DNA from: Volvariella volvacea V23
Lineage: Eukaryota > Basidiomycota > Agaricomycetes > Agaricales > Pluteaceae
Length of the DNA stretch: 23,462 bases
Direction of reading: 5' to 3'
Assembly (NCBI GenBank): GCA_000349905.1
Contig: KB722745.1
Location: 608,590-632,051, forward strand
Both the position numbers and the translations under genes were made by a program. A model generated the notes under the pieces. It did not search any database. It worked only from the letters and a program-made list of their open reading frames with translations, and was not told the DNA's origin. The first letter of the stretch is position 1, and the number at the start of each line of letters is the position of its first letter. This document shows, piece by piece, positions 1 through 9,620 of this stretch.

Positions 1-622
1 TGATTCCTGACAGCTTGGGCTTTTGGTGTAACCTTCAGTAGAGCATGTTGAGCACATGGCCAGACAGCATGGTCTCTTGTGCTTTTGGCATCTTAGTATG
101 GCGGGATTAGTAACACTCCTATTACAGTGAGTGCTACCATAAAAAAGAAAACACTACTTCTCCATCTCCATTTGTCAGTTGTGGTTATAAAAGGTGATGC
201 AGTGCAACCAGTCATGAGGTGGAGCATACCAGAACACAAGCATTGTCACAGTTTTCCATGTTTGGTCATGTTTGTTGCATGATTATATCATCAACATCCA
301 ATTATCCCTTTCTTCTTATCATCTTATGCCTTCTTAACGCTCATCTTTAACCTTGGTTGCTCTTATAACACAAGTAACTACTTTACCTTGGACATTATAA
401 GTGGCTATCACCTTCTAGGTTACATTATATGCCCTAGCAGTAACACTCCTAAATGGCTTCACACTTTTGTATTTTAAGCACTGGTTATAAGCCTTAGATA
501 TACTAAGTTGTTATTACCTAGTGGCTGTCTCATAGACACCCTCTTACCTTAAGTGCTAGTCAAGCCTTAAGCGCCTAGAGCGGTTAACCCTTAGGTTATA
601 CCCCAAGTGTCCCTAGACACCT
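1..622. other. Gene-free AT-rich stretch, left edge
   Basis: I find no coding region here. The only structure is the 12-mer AGTAACACTCCT, present twice (109-120 and 439-450), and an imperfect hairpin at about 602-626 (CCAAGTGTC against GACACCTTGG). Composition and the LTR that follows suggest degraded transposon or intergenic DNA. No promoter or RNA gene is supported. Confidence 0.5.
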
Positions 623-1085
623 TGGGCAGTTACTCATAATGCACTAGTATAAGCGCTTACTGTATTCCATACCTTTCATCAACACCCTTTAGTCATCATC
701 TATTATGACATCAATAGTTGGTTCCAGAATACTCTAGAACTCTTGGTAGATTTCTGATTACATCATGACTTGCATCATATGTTGTACCTTGTAGAATATC
801 CTAGATTACTCCTAGTTATGTACATGGTACTATACTTAGCTATTGAACCCCTAAGTAGTCACATGACTTTCATTAGGCTGGTAGATCGATTAGTCAATGC
901 ACTACAAATAATAACAAATACATACATATAACCTTCATGTATATAAGGCTTATATCTCTGGGTTTCGCTTCCCAGATCAATCAATCTGTTTCTTAGACTG
1001 ATACCACCATCATCTGAGTACACTCAACCCCAGTACTGAGACTCTTCCCCTACAAGATCCCTTGTTGGTCAGTTGTCCTGTAACA
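623..1085 (+). mobile_element. Diverged LTR (same family as the solo LTR at 3473-3901)
   Basis: This is an LTR-retrotransposon long terminal repeat recognised by comparison with the better-defined copy at 3473-3901, which lies in the opposite orientation. Both carry TATATAAGGC, then exactly 33 nt from its start the block CAGATCAATCAAT (here 973-985), and both end in TGTAACA about 145 nt after the TATA box (here 940 to 1085). Upstream blocks such as TTGTAGAATA and a TATAAGCGC / GCGCTTATA-like motif are also shared in order. The 5' boundary is uncertain; TGGGC at 623 is my best match to the other copy's TGGGCGC start. I see no 5-bp target duplication around it. The sequence just after it contains TGGTTGGCTGATTTG at 1093-1107, which could be a tRNA primer-binding site, but this is weak. 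The TATA box and downstream block are the expected LTR promoter and R region. Confidence 0.6.
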
Positions 1086-1356
1086 AGCATAATGGTTGGC
1101 TGATTTGTGTAAGAGTTAGCATCTGCCTAGTTTCTCTTATCAGGTCAGGGGGATTTAGGATGCTCAGTAGGGTTCCACCCCTACTGCAAACTTGGTTGAC
1201 AGATGTATTACACATTGTCAACACTGCCAGTGACAGGTTGACCATCTTCACACATGGTACTCATGGTCTGTCTGAAGACACCTGTACTGTTGTCACCAGG
1301 TGTTATGAACAGACTAATTTTATTTTAACTTATTTTTAACTTATTATCATTATTAG
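1086..1356. other. Unassigned spacer between two LTR-like segments
   Basis: No gene is supported. An 88-codon open frame crosses this stretch but shows no recognisable protein character. The end (about 1317-1356) is AT-rich with TTTTAACTTATTTTTAACTT, a short direct repeat. It could be the start of the internal region of the element whose LTR ends at 1085, or unrelated filler. Confidence 0.35.
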
Positions 1357-2039
1357 TGTCAGGGCTCGTAAAAGCCCCTGACATAAATGCCCAACATACA
1401 AGTGCTCACCAAGCATTTTCATTATCTCATTTCTTTTCTCTCTTTACATTTTTTTTTATTTTCGATACATAATACATATTATCTTGGCTCCCTCTTACAT
1501 ATTACCATTACCCACACATATCCGCTCATCCATACCCTACACCCTCATCTCCGATACCCATTTTCACCTTACCCATCTCCGTCTTTTCATTTATGGTATA
1601 TTTTTTGTCTCATATTGCATCTGATGATTCGATCTTGTCCTAGATGGACATATGTTGAGTCAGATGACCAGTTATGACCTTATATGACTCTGTCCCCTTT
1701 CCACATTGACTACACATGACACAAGCTTATGCATATATGCCGACCTAGTTTACGCATCCCCTGGTCTGTACGCTACACTCTTCGCTCAGGACTCCCACTT
1801 TTTTACCTTCATTCTTACCCTCCACTTCTCTCCACCCAAGAGATTATATCTCTTTATTTATCTTTATTTATCTTCAAGTAATATATATACCATACTATTT
1901 TTTGCTACCTATTCCCCAGCTTTAAAAATTCTTTGCTTGGGAATAGGTAAGCAACTACAAGCTAGCCTCTTCTTTCTACACCTTTACTTACTATTCTTCA
2001 CTTGGGAATAGAATCTAAGTATTCGCTTTTTCTGCAACA
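1357..2039 (+). mobile_element. Candidate LTR with 27-bp palindromic start
   Basis: The segment opens with a palindrome (1357-1383): TGTCAGGGCT, a short centre, then AGCCCCTGACA. From general knowledge, fungal Ty3/gypsy LTRs often begin with such TGTCAGGG...CCTGACA structures. A possible end is TCTGCAACA at 2031-2039, which would give a TG...CA element flanked by ATTAG (1352-1356) and ATTAA (2040-2044), a four-of-five match as target duplication. The interior is strikingly pyrimidine-rich on the + strand (about 1400-1880), includes a TATATATA-like stretch near 1881 and the hairpin at 1906-1949. No internal retrotransposon coding sequence is visible next to it, so it would be a solo LTR. Only the palindrome is certain; the 3' end is inference. 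Confidence 0.4.
1906..1949. repeat. 15-bp-stem inverted repeat
   Basis: TACCTATTCCCCAGC and GCTTGGGAATAGGTA pair at 14 of 15 positions around a 14-nt AT-rich loop. A third copy of TTGGGAATAG occurs just downstream (about 2001-2010). It lies inside the candidate LTR and may be an LTR secondary structure. Confidence 0.6.
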
Positions 2040-2247
2040 ATTAAACGCTCATTATAGATGCCTAGAATATCATTATTAATTTCACTTTCCTTTTATTTTA
2101 TTATGTCATTCCTTTATCAGATTAGTCAGCATGATTAAATAAGATGATTACATACATAAGAGATCACAGTTACTACATCAAGTACATTCCCAAATGGCGG
2201 TCACCTCCAAAAAGATATGAACCGGTTAGTGAATAACCAAGAGAGAC

Positions 2248-2504
2248 TGTTAGGCATATGACCCATAGAATGTACTAGAAACGTGTGTCATGATTGTGCC
2301 ATAGCACACAATCATTGTGCAAGTATTAGCATAATGGTCTGTGTGCAGGTAGCTAGATTATCTATAAATACTGGAGCTAACTGGCAGGTAGCTCCCCAGT
2401 TTTGATTTGGTCTTTATTGCCCTCGTTGAGCCACGCAGCCTAAGTCCCTAGTACCTTTACTCCAACAACCAAGATATACACTCGTTACAATACAAGTACT
2501 CACA
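2248..2504 (+). mobile_element. Candidate Copia-like LTR with adjacent primer-binding-like site
   Basis: TGTTAGGC at 2248 would be the 5' terminus, with a TATA box TATAAATA at 2363-2370 and a CA end at 2504 (or TTACA at 2485-2489). Immediately after follows TGGTAAGCAGATTG (2506-2519), resembling the TGGTA-CAGA core of initiator-methionine tRNA primer-binding sites used by many Copia elements. Inside is a direct repeat GCAGGTAGCT / GGCAGGTAGCT (about 2346 and 2381). No target duplication is seen, which fits a 5' LTR of a truncated element. A 43-codon open frame starts at 2663 downstream but is not recognisable as gag. Confidence 0.35.
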
Positions 2505-3467
2505 GTGGTAAGCAGATTGTTGTTAATCTTTCTTCTTATCTGGTCATTGTGGAGTAAGATGCTTCACGCGCATCCACCGATGTTACGGCGACGTTACCTT
2601 AACGCATTGTTTAGGGGAATTTTGACAAAGGTATTTGGGTACTTCTGTCAAGAACAAGTAAGATGACAAGAGTGATTTTAGACGGCAATATACTGAGTCG
2701 GAGATTCATCAAAGGCGTTAATGAGGTAAGTCGAGATGATATTCACACAGCAAAGTATAAGAAAGATACAAGAGGTCAAGCTAAAGTTCTACACTGAGAA
2801 GTGGAAGTATTTATACGTCTTCACGGTATTAGGTTTGGCTGAGAAAGGAAATGCGATACTCGAGTCATATGTACGCATAAGCTATGGACATGTAAGCTAT
2901 ATGCGCGTACACTACTGGATGGAGGAATGCTATTGTAGTTACCAAAAGTGGTTGTAACTACTGGAAGAAGAATGAGTCTGATGTAATAAACGAAAGTCCG
3001 AAAGCACATAAGCTGAATGACGGTTTCTCACTGTCATAACAGCCGACCACCGGGTTCTGTTTCATATGGATGGCCTAAGGCCTGTCCTCTATTGAGGGTA
3101 GAGTTCATCTCATCATTTTTTCTTATTTATCATCATGCTATTCATTGGAGTTGGCAAGCGCTCGACACAGTTGCTGACACCAAGACATAGTGTACCCCTT
3201 GCGCCTAGGGTCTGGCATACTGTTTACCATGCAGGCCGAAGTGCTGCCCTCACTGTTACATAAGGTGGTTCACAGGAGAAGTTAATCATCTCTGTTGGTG
3301 ATGATGATGAAAATATGACCAGCAACGACTATGGGAGGATTAGTAGGTGGCATTCACAATGAACAGCAAGGGCTGCCCACTGCTACTAGCACAAGAGGGA
3401 GAAAAAAGGTGCTCATCATCTTTGACAACAACAACAAGTGGAAGAAAGGGACGATGGGAAGATCAAT
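2505..3467. other. Purine-rich stretch without a supported gene
   Basis: Short open frames only (about 60-75 codons), none with family character. The + strand is purine-rich between about 2640 and 3470, the reverse of the pyrimidine-rich 1400-1880, as if internal parts of decayed elements meet here. I recognise no reverse transcriptase, integrase or gag motif. Confidence 0.4.
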
Positions 3468-3472
3468 CAATA

Positions 3473-3901
3473 TGTTACAAGTACTTACCTCTGTACTATT
3501 CTTTGAGCAGAAGTAAATATAGCAAGGGTAGTTACTTGTGCACAGTTGATGCAGTAAAGTGAGGAAAGAATAAATTGATTGATCTGAAGAGCAATACTCA
3601 GAAGTACAGGCCTTATATATCTACAAGACTATATGTAACTGTTTATACAATGTAAATGACTGACAACAGATCTATCAGATATCTGAAGCATGTGTTTAAC
3701 TAATTGACCAATGGCGTAAGTCTCTCTATTCTACAATGTTCTATGACATTCCATGAGGCTGTACATATGACTCTGAGGTTCTGAGATGTTCTATAACCTT
3801 CTGGAAAGTTCTAGAGGAGTCTTGGCATGTGAAGATATTACTAATAATGATTATATAATAAAAATAGATGCCTAGGATAAGCACTGAGGTATAAGCGCCC
3901 A
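3473..3901 (-). mobile_element. Solo LTR with 5-bp target-site duplication
   Basis: Read on the minus strand the 429-bp segment starts TGGGCGCTTATACC and ends ACTTGTAACA, so it has the TG...CA termini of an LTR. It is flanked on both sides by the identical pentamer CAATA (3468-3472 and 3902-3906, + strand), the size expected for gypsy or copia integration. Inside, TATATAAGG lies at 3611-3619 and CAGATCAATCAAT at 3574-3586, with the same 33-nt spacing and the same distance to the 3' end as in the copy at 623-1085. Preserved target duplications directly at the ends show that the rest of the element was lost by LTR-LTR recombination. This is the best-defined transposon feature in the window. Confidence 0.8.
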
Positions 3902-3906
3902 CAATA

Positions 3907-4405
3907 GCTGCTCAAGGGTGTTAGCACCTGAGAGTTACTAGAAGAATATGAGATAATTGAAGGAAAGTAATAGTGTGAATGCTGTCACATGTAGAAAACC
4001 ATGACAATTCAAATGTTAGCATACTATTGTTAATATCTATAGATTTATGAAGAGTTGTTAACCATAGAATATAATGTGATTATAGTATATATGTACATGT
4101 AGAGCATAAAAGCTATATTTATAATCATTGAAGTATATTTTATTAAATCTTACTATAAATATGCAGGACATTATTAAAAATCAAAAACAATGTATAATGA
4201 GCTTTATCAGACAAACATGTGAATTATTATAAATAATCACTATTGATTATCAAGATTAATAAATAAAATTTTAAATATTATAAATGTAGTCAGATACACC
4301 TTGAATTCAGAGCTACCAAAATTATAAATGTTATTAATACTACAAACATTATCAACACAAAGTATAATAATGATATATATCCATTCATTTTATTTAAAAA
4401 TTAGT
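3907..4405. other. Very AT-rich gene-free stretch
   Basis: Mostly A and T with repeated ATTATAAAT / TTATTAAT-type words (for example 4160-4390). No coding region, RNA gene or repeat unit of defined length is seen. It lies between the solo LTR and the fold-back element. Confidence 0.5.
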
Positions 4406-4588
4406 TAAATGAAACTTAGAAAAGTAGGTTATGGCTGGCATCTAGCAGGTCCAAATTCAGATTTTTTACTTGTTAGGATTGAATTTCATTAGAGCTAGCC
4501 AGTTCTAATAGAATTCAATTCTAACTAAAAAAACTGGACTTAGACTTGCCAGGTGCCAACCATGGCCTACTCTCCTAAGTCTTGATTA
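4406..4588. repeat. Fold-back palindrome (MITE-like), arms about 80 nt
   Basis: The left arm (4414-4496) and the reverse complement of the right arm (4501-4580) align along their whole length around a 4-nt centre (AGCC, 4497-4500); weaker pairing extends to 4406 and 4588. Within the core arms I count 15 transition differences, one transversion (4461) and one 3-nt indel. Examples of paired blocks are AGTAGG..ATGG, GGCA.CT.GC and TTAG.ATTGAATT. It has no coding content. It could be a non-autonomous DNA-transposon foldback or an inverted duplication whose copies then diverged by C-to-T type mutation. No clear target duplication was found. Confidence 0.75.
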
Positions 4589-6399
4589 TGAGCCTACAGG
4601 CTACAGAGCAAGCCTTCTCAGTAATCAAGGCACATCTTTGTTGATGAGGGATTTCATTTTACACCCTCAATGCCCATTACTATGAGCTTTATCATGCCTA
4701 TGAGCAAATCGCCCCGGAGATGACCTGGGGTTTCTTTCGCCATGCAGGTTATGTCTAACAGCAGTGGAGTACATGTCAATACAGTCAAATACAGTGACAC
4801 TACTCATTATTCATGTAATCACGCCGCCAGCACATCTCAGCATTATGAAGCCCCCATAGTTCCAAGATGACCCTGGATTACCTCTGTTGTCTGTGTTGAG
4901 CATTTGCGGAGACAGTGGACAAGCAGGGGGAGACAAGGCAGGCAGGTCGACGTCGCGGTTGCCAAATAGGACCAAACCAACAAACTTATCGTTATTTTCT
5001 TCGATGAATGTATGAATGTCATCATTTATGAAAAACCCAATAATACACGAGCAGAACGGAATCACACTTCAGGTGCTATCATGTGCAGCTCTGCTTCAGT
5101 GTCGGATTTGCCTGAATATCTGACTCTGGAGCTTTGGAGAGCTTTACCACTCCTACAGGAAGGCCTCGCAGTAAGCATGGGCTTGCTAGCTTCTCTGATG
5201 TTCTTTATCCAACGACCACACAAATTACTTGCATATACCTAGCACACTCCGGTCAATGTCGGTGTTGGGCAATGAGCACTATATCACTGCAAATTACAGC
5301 ATGGTATTTCTGAGATCTATTTTTGATCAAGCTAGGTGATCCTCGTAAATTCCCGTGTGATGGGCTGCGACTGGTGGGGATAGAATCAATCACAGCCCGT
5401 AATTTGGTGGCCTGATGTGTGGTATGTGCTCCATGACAGGTGTAGGTATTTTTACCAAAGGCAGAAGAGCCAAGAAGGTTGCGGCCTGATTTGTGAGACC
5501 TCTTCGCTGCTGTGTTGTTGTAATGGAACTCCACGGCGTGAGTTGATATAGGACTTGGCGTTCCCTGGACTGACGGGACCGTCGGTCCTTGCTACATATT
5601 GCCTCATCTACATAACGTAGCGGAATAAACCGCTCCATTAGGAAGTTGCGGTGGAGCTTCCAGAATCCAGGTGTGTTGATAGGTTATGTTTGCACAGGAC
5701 CACAGGTGGTACAACAAATTTCGGACAAATTTCGCGCTGGCCAGATAGATACCACCAGGGGTGTCAAGGCCAGCGCTGATGCGGTCCGAATGGATCTACA
5801 CCGCTTGTCAACGATGGGCTAGCCTACCATAAGCAACGCGTGTGCCTCCATTCAAGTTGGTATTATCATTATTTTTCTGTCACCCATTGTCTTAAAACTC
5901 AAACCCCGTTCAAATTCGGAGACAAACGAGATTGTTGCTTACAGGGCTGATCAATCATATCTACTATGCTATTAATACGCGAGCGGAACGGAAAATGCGG
6001 CAAGGCAAAATGTGTGTCGATCACAAACTACGTCGATCACATGGTTCACAATCAGGAGAGGTCATCCTTTGGTCACCCTTTGTCGGCAGGCACTGATGCT
6101 GGCAGCCGCTCAGCCCAGCCGATACTCTTACGCAGGCGTTTATATTGGCGTGGGTGCTGACCCGTCCTTATTGAGTGTGTACAGGTTGTCGCTATCCCCA
6201 TATTGGGAAGGTTGTGTAGAAGGATAATGGAATTGCCTGCCCTGCCAGAGGCATAACGTTGACCTCATCCGAACGCCCATCTGTCAAAAGCAGGGTGGGG
6301 TGTACGTGCACTGCATGCCAGTCAGCAAGTTGGATCGCAAGCTAGAAGATAGATTTTTTGGTTGCCGTGTAGGCTAGCGGATGTGGACGCAGGAAGGCA
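4589..6399. other. Intergenic stretch with no supported gene
   Basis: Several overlapping open frames of 60-90 codons exist on both strands, but none shows a domain or conserved motif. Visible structure: a 20-mer repeated with two transitions (5041-5060 TAATACACGAGCAGAACGGA and 5973-5992), the palindrome GGACCGTCGGTCC at about 5578-5590, and AGCGG..CCGCT near 5618-5633. The G+C content rises compared with the left part. It may hold decayed gene or transposon pieces that I cannot identify. Confidence 0.45.
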
Positions 6400-6406
6400 T
6401 ATATAA
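6400..6406 (+). promoter_or_regulatory. Probable TATA box of the aldehyde dehydrogenase gene
   Basis: TATATAA at 6400-6406 is followed by a pyrimidine-rich, ATG-poor leader and then by a consensus donor GTAAGT at 6471. A second TATATAA lies at 6556-6562, only 32 nt before the ATG; it falls inside the predicted 5' UTR intron next to a branch-point-like ACTGAC, so I prefer the upstream box. Confidence 0.45.
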
Positions 6407-6470
6407 GACCTGCAATGGATGGAGCTCCGCATCTTCACTAAATTCTTCACCACATAACTGCCCCTGCAAA

Positions 6471-6580
6471 GTAAGTTGCGGCCGTTGACGTGTCGACCCA
6501 ATTACGAGTCTTCTTGTCATGTCGACGTCAATCAGAGGTCATGAAAAACTGACCATATATAACCTTCCTTCTGCACCCAG
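6471..6580 (+). other. Predicted intron in the 5' UTR of the aldehyde dehydrogenase gene
   Basis: GTAAGT donor at 6471, branch-like CTGAC at about 6549-6553 and acceptor CACCCAG ending at 6580, 14 nt before the start codon at 6594. The 110-nt length is somewhat longer than the coding introns of this gene. Inferred from signals only. Confidence 0.4.
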
Positions 6581-6593
6581 TCGCTCACACACC

Positions 6594-9039
6594 ATGTCTT
6601 CTACCTTCACATACACCTTCGACACACCCGCCTACAAGGGCACCACCACCTTCAACACCGGGTGGGTTGTCTCACTCCAATCTAGAGCACTGCAGAAGAC
6701 GCTGACCAGCACATACACCACTCAGTTTATTCATCGGTGGAAAATACGTCGACCCCGTCGAGCCAGCAACAGTCGAGTAAGTGAAGCATCTCACCTGCAG
6801 CATTCATGCCGCTGAATCTTGCGTCAACCAAGTGTCGTAAACCCAAGTGAGTCGATTCCGTTGGTGATGCTATAGAGGTGGTGTCATTTCATTTCGTACT
6901 TCTCGGCTGTTTGCGAACGCGACTCCATTGATGGGGTGGTTCCTTCTTTCCCTTCTACCACCATTTCCCTCTTTTTGTTTGGAGCAACCGTGGATATCAT
7001 ACTGACGTATTGCTCTGCCGCATAGCTACCGGCGAGATTATTACTTCCGTCCCAGCTGGCTCGTCCAAGGATGTTGATATCGCCGTTGATATCGCGAAGA
7101 AGGTGCGCATATATTCACCTTTTTTCTGACTGATAACAATACGCTTTACTGAACAACTGTCTTAGGCTTACAAGTCCTTCTGGGGCCTCAAAGTTCCCGG
7201 TGTAACCCGTGGACAGCTATTACACAAGTTCGCAGACTTATTAGAGAAGCATGTAGACGAGCTAGCTGCACTCGAAACTCTTAACACCGGTGAGAGAGAT
7301 AAGTCCAAATTGTGATACAAGTTAACTCAGACGCCTGCTACCTTCAGGCAAGACTTATTTCAACACCAAGAATTTTGATGTCCCTACAGTTATTTCCACC
7401 TTTAGGTATTTTGCTGGTTGGGCGGACAAGCAGTCGGGGAAAACAATGGTGGTATGTGTCCAATTTACTACTAGTGCGTCTAGGAGCCAGCTTGATGGCG
7501 CTATTTACAGACCAATGAAGCCAAACTACTTTATACAAGGAATGAGCCTTACGGTGTGGTTGTAAGTGCTCTATATGCGCTCATGCAGCCTGTCCTGAAA
7601 ACCCCCCGTAGGGTCAAATTATACCATGGAACGTCCCGATTGTAAGGAGCCAACGCCAGCCTTCATTATGTACACCTGACCTCTCTTTAGAGCATGCTCG
7701 GCTTCAAGATTGCCCCAGCATTGGCCACAGGAAATGTGGTCGTTTTGAAGGTAGAGAAACGAGTTTTTGGATATCCAGCGGCCTCTAATATCGACTCGTT
7801 TAGCCTTCTGAATTCACGCCATTGACGGCTTTGAGGATTGCAGAGCTCTTCAACGAGGCCGGATTCCCACCTGGTGTGGTGAATATCATCAACGGCTATG
7901 GTATGGATAGATTCATTACCCACTTGCTCACAATTCTGACTCCCCTGCTCAGGTAATACAGTAGGACAAGCTATTAGCGAGCATCCGTTGATCGAGAAGG
8001 TTTCGTTCACGGGAAGCACCTTAACTGGCCGAAAGATTCTCAAGGCATCTGCTGAGACTAATCTCAAGAATGTCACACTTGAGCTCGGTGGAAAGAGCCC
8101 CACCATTGTGTTCGATGATGCCAATCTTGAACAAGCCGTTAAATGGGCTTCTAACGGTATCTTGTACGTGCTACACTGCTCTGTAACATTCACCAGCCAT
8201 TCATCACTGTCTCCTGTAGTTTCAACATGGGACAAGCTTGCATTGCTGGATCACGAATCTTTGTACAGGAGGGAATCTACGACGAGTTCCTCGAGAAATT
8301 CACCGCAGTTGCCCAACAACTAACCCAAGCAACTGGTGATCCATTCGCAGAAACCACACAACACGGTCCCCAAATCTCCCAAATTCAGTTCGATGTGCGT
8401 TCTCCTGCCCTTTGGCTTTTTATATACATAGCTTACACAAACACTCACTCTTCTAGCGCGTCATGGGTTATATCGACTCTGGAAAGGCAGATGGCGCTAG
8501 AGTCCACCTCGGTGGTGAACGATACGGAGATAATGGATATTTCATCAAACCCACCATCTTCACGAACGTCCACAAGGACATGAAAATCGTCAAGGAGGAA
8601 ATCTTTGGCCCAGTTGGGGTTATATTCAAGTTTAAGACTGAAGAAGGTTAGTTACATCTACCCGCCATTTCACTACAACCGTTACTGACCCACCTGCTCC
8701 TTTCCATAATTGCAGAGGTCATCGAACAAGCAAACGACACAGTCTATGGTCTCGGCTGCAACGTGTTTTCGGAGAACCTCAGTCGCTCGATTCGTGTCGC
8801 CCACGCTATCGAGTCTGGGACAGTATGGGTCAATTGCTCCCTTGTTTTCGACCACAACATGCCGTTTGGTGGATACAAGCAATCAGGTATCGGCCGCGAG
8901 CTAGGTGAATGGGCACTCGAACTGTAAGTGCGGCCTATTATGGCTTTTCATTCAGTCGTCTTCGGGTAGCTAATAAGGCTGGTGCTGTAGGTATACCCAA
9001 GTCAAGGCTGTTCATGTTAATCTTGGTATTGAATTGTAA
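6594..9039 (+). CDS. NAD(P)+-dependent aldehyde dehydrogenase, 15 exons
   Basis: Oxidises aldehydes to carboxylic acids; related to the ALDH1/ALDH2 family. Coding exons inferred by reading frame and GT..AG sites: 6594-6661, 6726-6776, 6833-6846, 7026-7102, 7166-7289, 7348-7451, 7511-7561, 7612-7641, 7691-7750, 7804-7900, 7953-8163, 8220-8394, 8457-8646, 8716-8923, 8991-9039. They sum to 1509 nt, 502 codons plus TAA, the usual family length of about 500. Landmarks: IIPWN with the substrate-binding Asn at about residue 170; FTGSTLTG, the cofactor-binding loop, at 244-251; LELGGKSP with the general-base Glu at about 269; [13 protein letters not shown] with the catalytic Cys at about 303; EEIFGP; and [13 protein letters not shown] near the C-terminus. 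All key residues are present, so the enzyme should be active. I see no mitochondrial targeting peptide (start [16 protein letters not shown]), which suggests a cytosolic enzyme. Exon 3 is only 14 nt, yet it restores the DVVNPTTGE segment. Substrate specificity cannot be told from sequence. Confidence 0.93.
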
Positions 9040-9386
9040 TGCTATACCATTCATACTGCGAAACGTACTGGAACCAAGCAAGGGAAAGCGCTTCGAATTA
9101 GTTGGATTCAGACACTCGTATTATTTGTAATCGAAATTGTATCCTTACGCCTCACATTTGTCATAATCCAATGCACGCCAGAATCGTGGCTGTCTTGATC
9201 AGATTTGATTTGAAGAGTGCGAGTGAACCCCTACCTCTAGGCTGGTCGTCTGCTTCCTATTGGTGTAGGTTCCGAAGCAATAGCATTTCACCGAATCAAA
9301 CGTCTGATCATTATGTACTCACGGGCTAGCTGCTCGTAATCTACGATGCAGATGGTATCACGCAAGTCAAACGGAATAGAAATTTT

Positions 9387-9620
9387 CTACTGATACAGCT
9401 CTAACTTGATTTCACCACCCAGGGTACTGCTCAGGACCCGATGGTGAGTACCTACTTCTACCACCAGCTCCCTTGCGGCGTATAGCCTGCACCAATACCT
9501 CGCATGGTCGAGTTTCTCGTCGGCAAGCTTTACGGGTAAATATTGACTGAAGAACCGCCGGACTTTAAGGATGTCTGCCTCGCTGCTGGAGTGGTAACGC
9601 TCGCCGCCTAAGCGTCTTGA
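9387..9620 (-). pseudogene. Possible relic of a fungal conserved protein (YLPVKLAD..LDHARYW segment)
   Basis: On the minus strand an open frame (9779-9387) contains, in its C-terminal half, ILKVRRFFSQYLPVKLAD followed by LDHARYWCRLYAARE. A helix ending in 'FL..YLP.eL...ILD.A.YW' is a pattern I associate with uncharacterised Agaricomycete proteins, but I cannot name the family. The N-terminal half looks random and the frame ends soon after the motif, so this would be a broken piece. It could equally be chance. Confidence 0.25.

Noticed and set aside
509..1085. LTR start at TGTTATTACC (509)
   Set aside because: It looked like an inverted match to the TGTAACA end, but comparison with the solo LTR places the homologous start near 623.
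7687..8235. 182-codon open frame on the minus strand
   Set aside because: Antisense to aldehyde dehydrogenase exons 9-12, which carry strong catalytic motifs on the + strand; the reverse frame has no family character.
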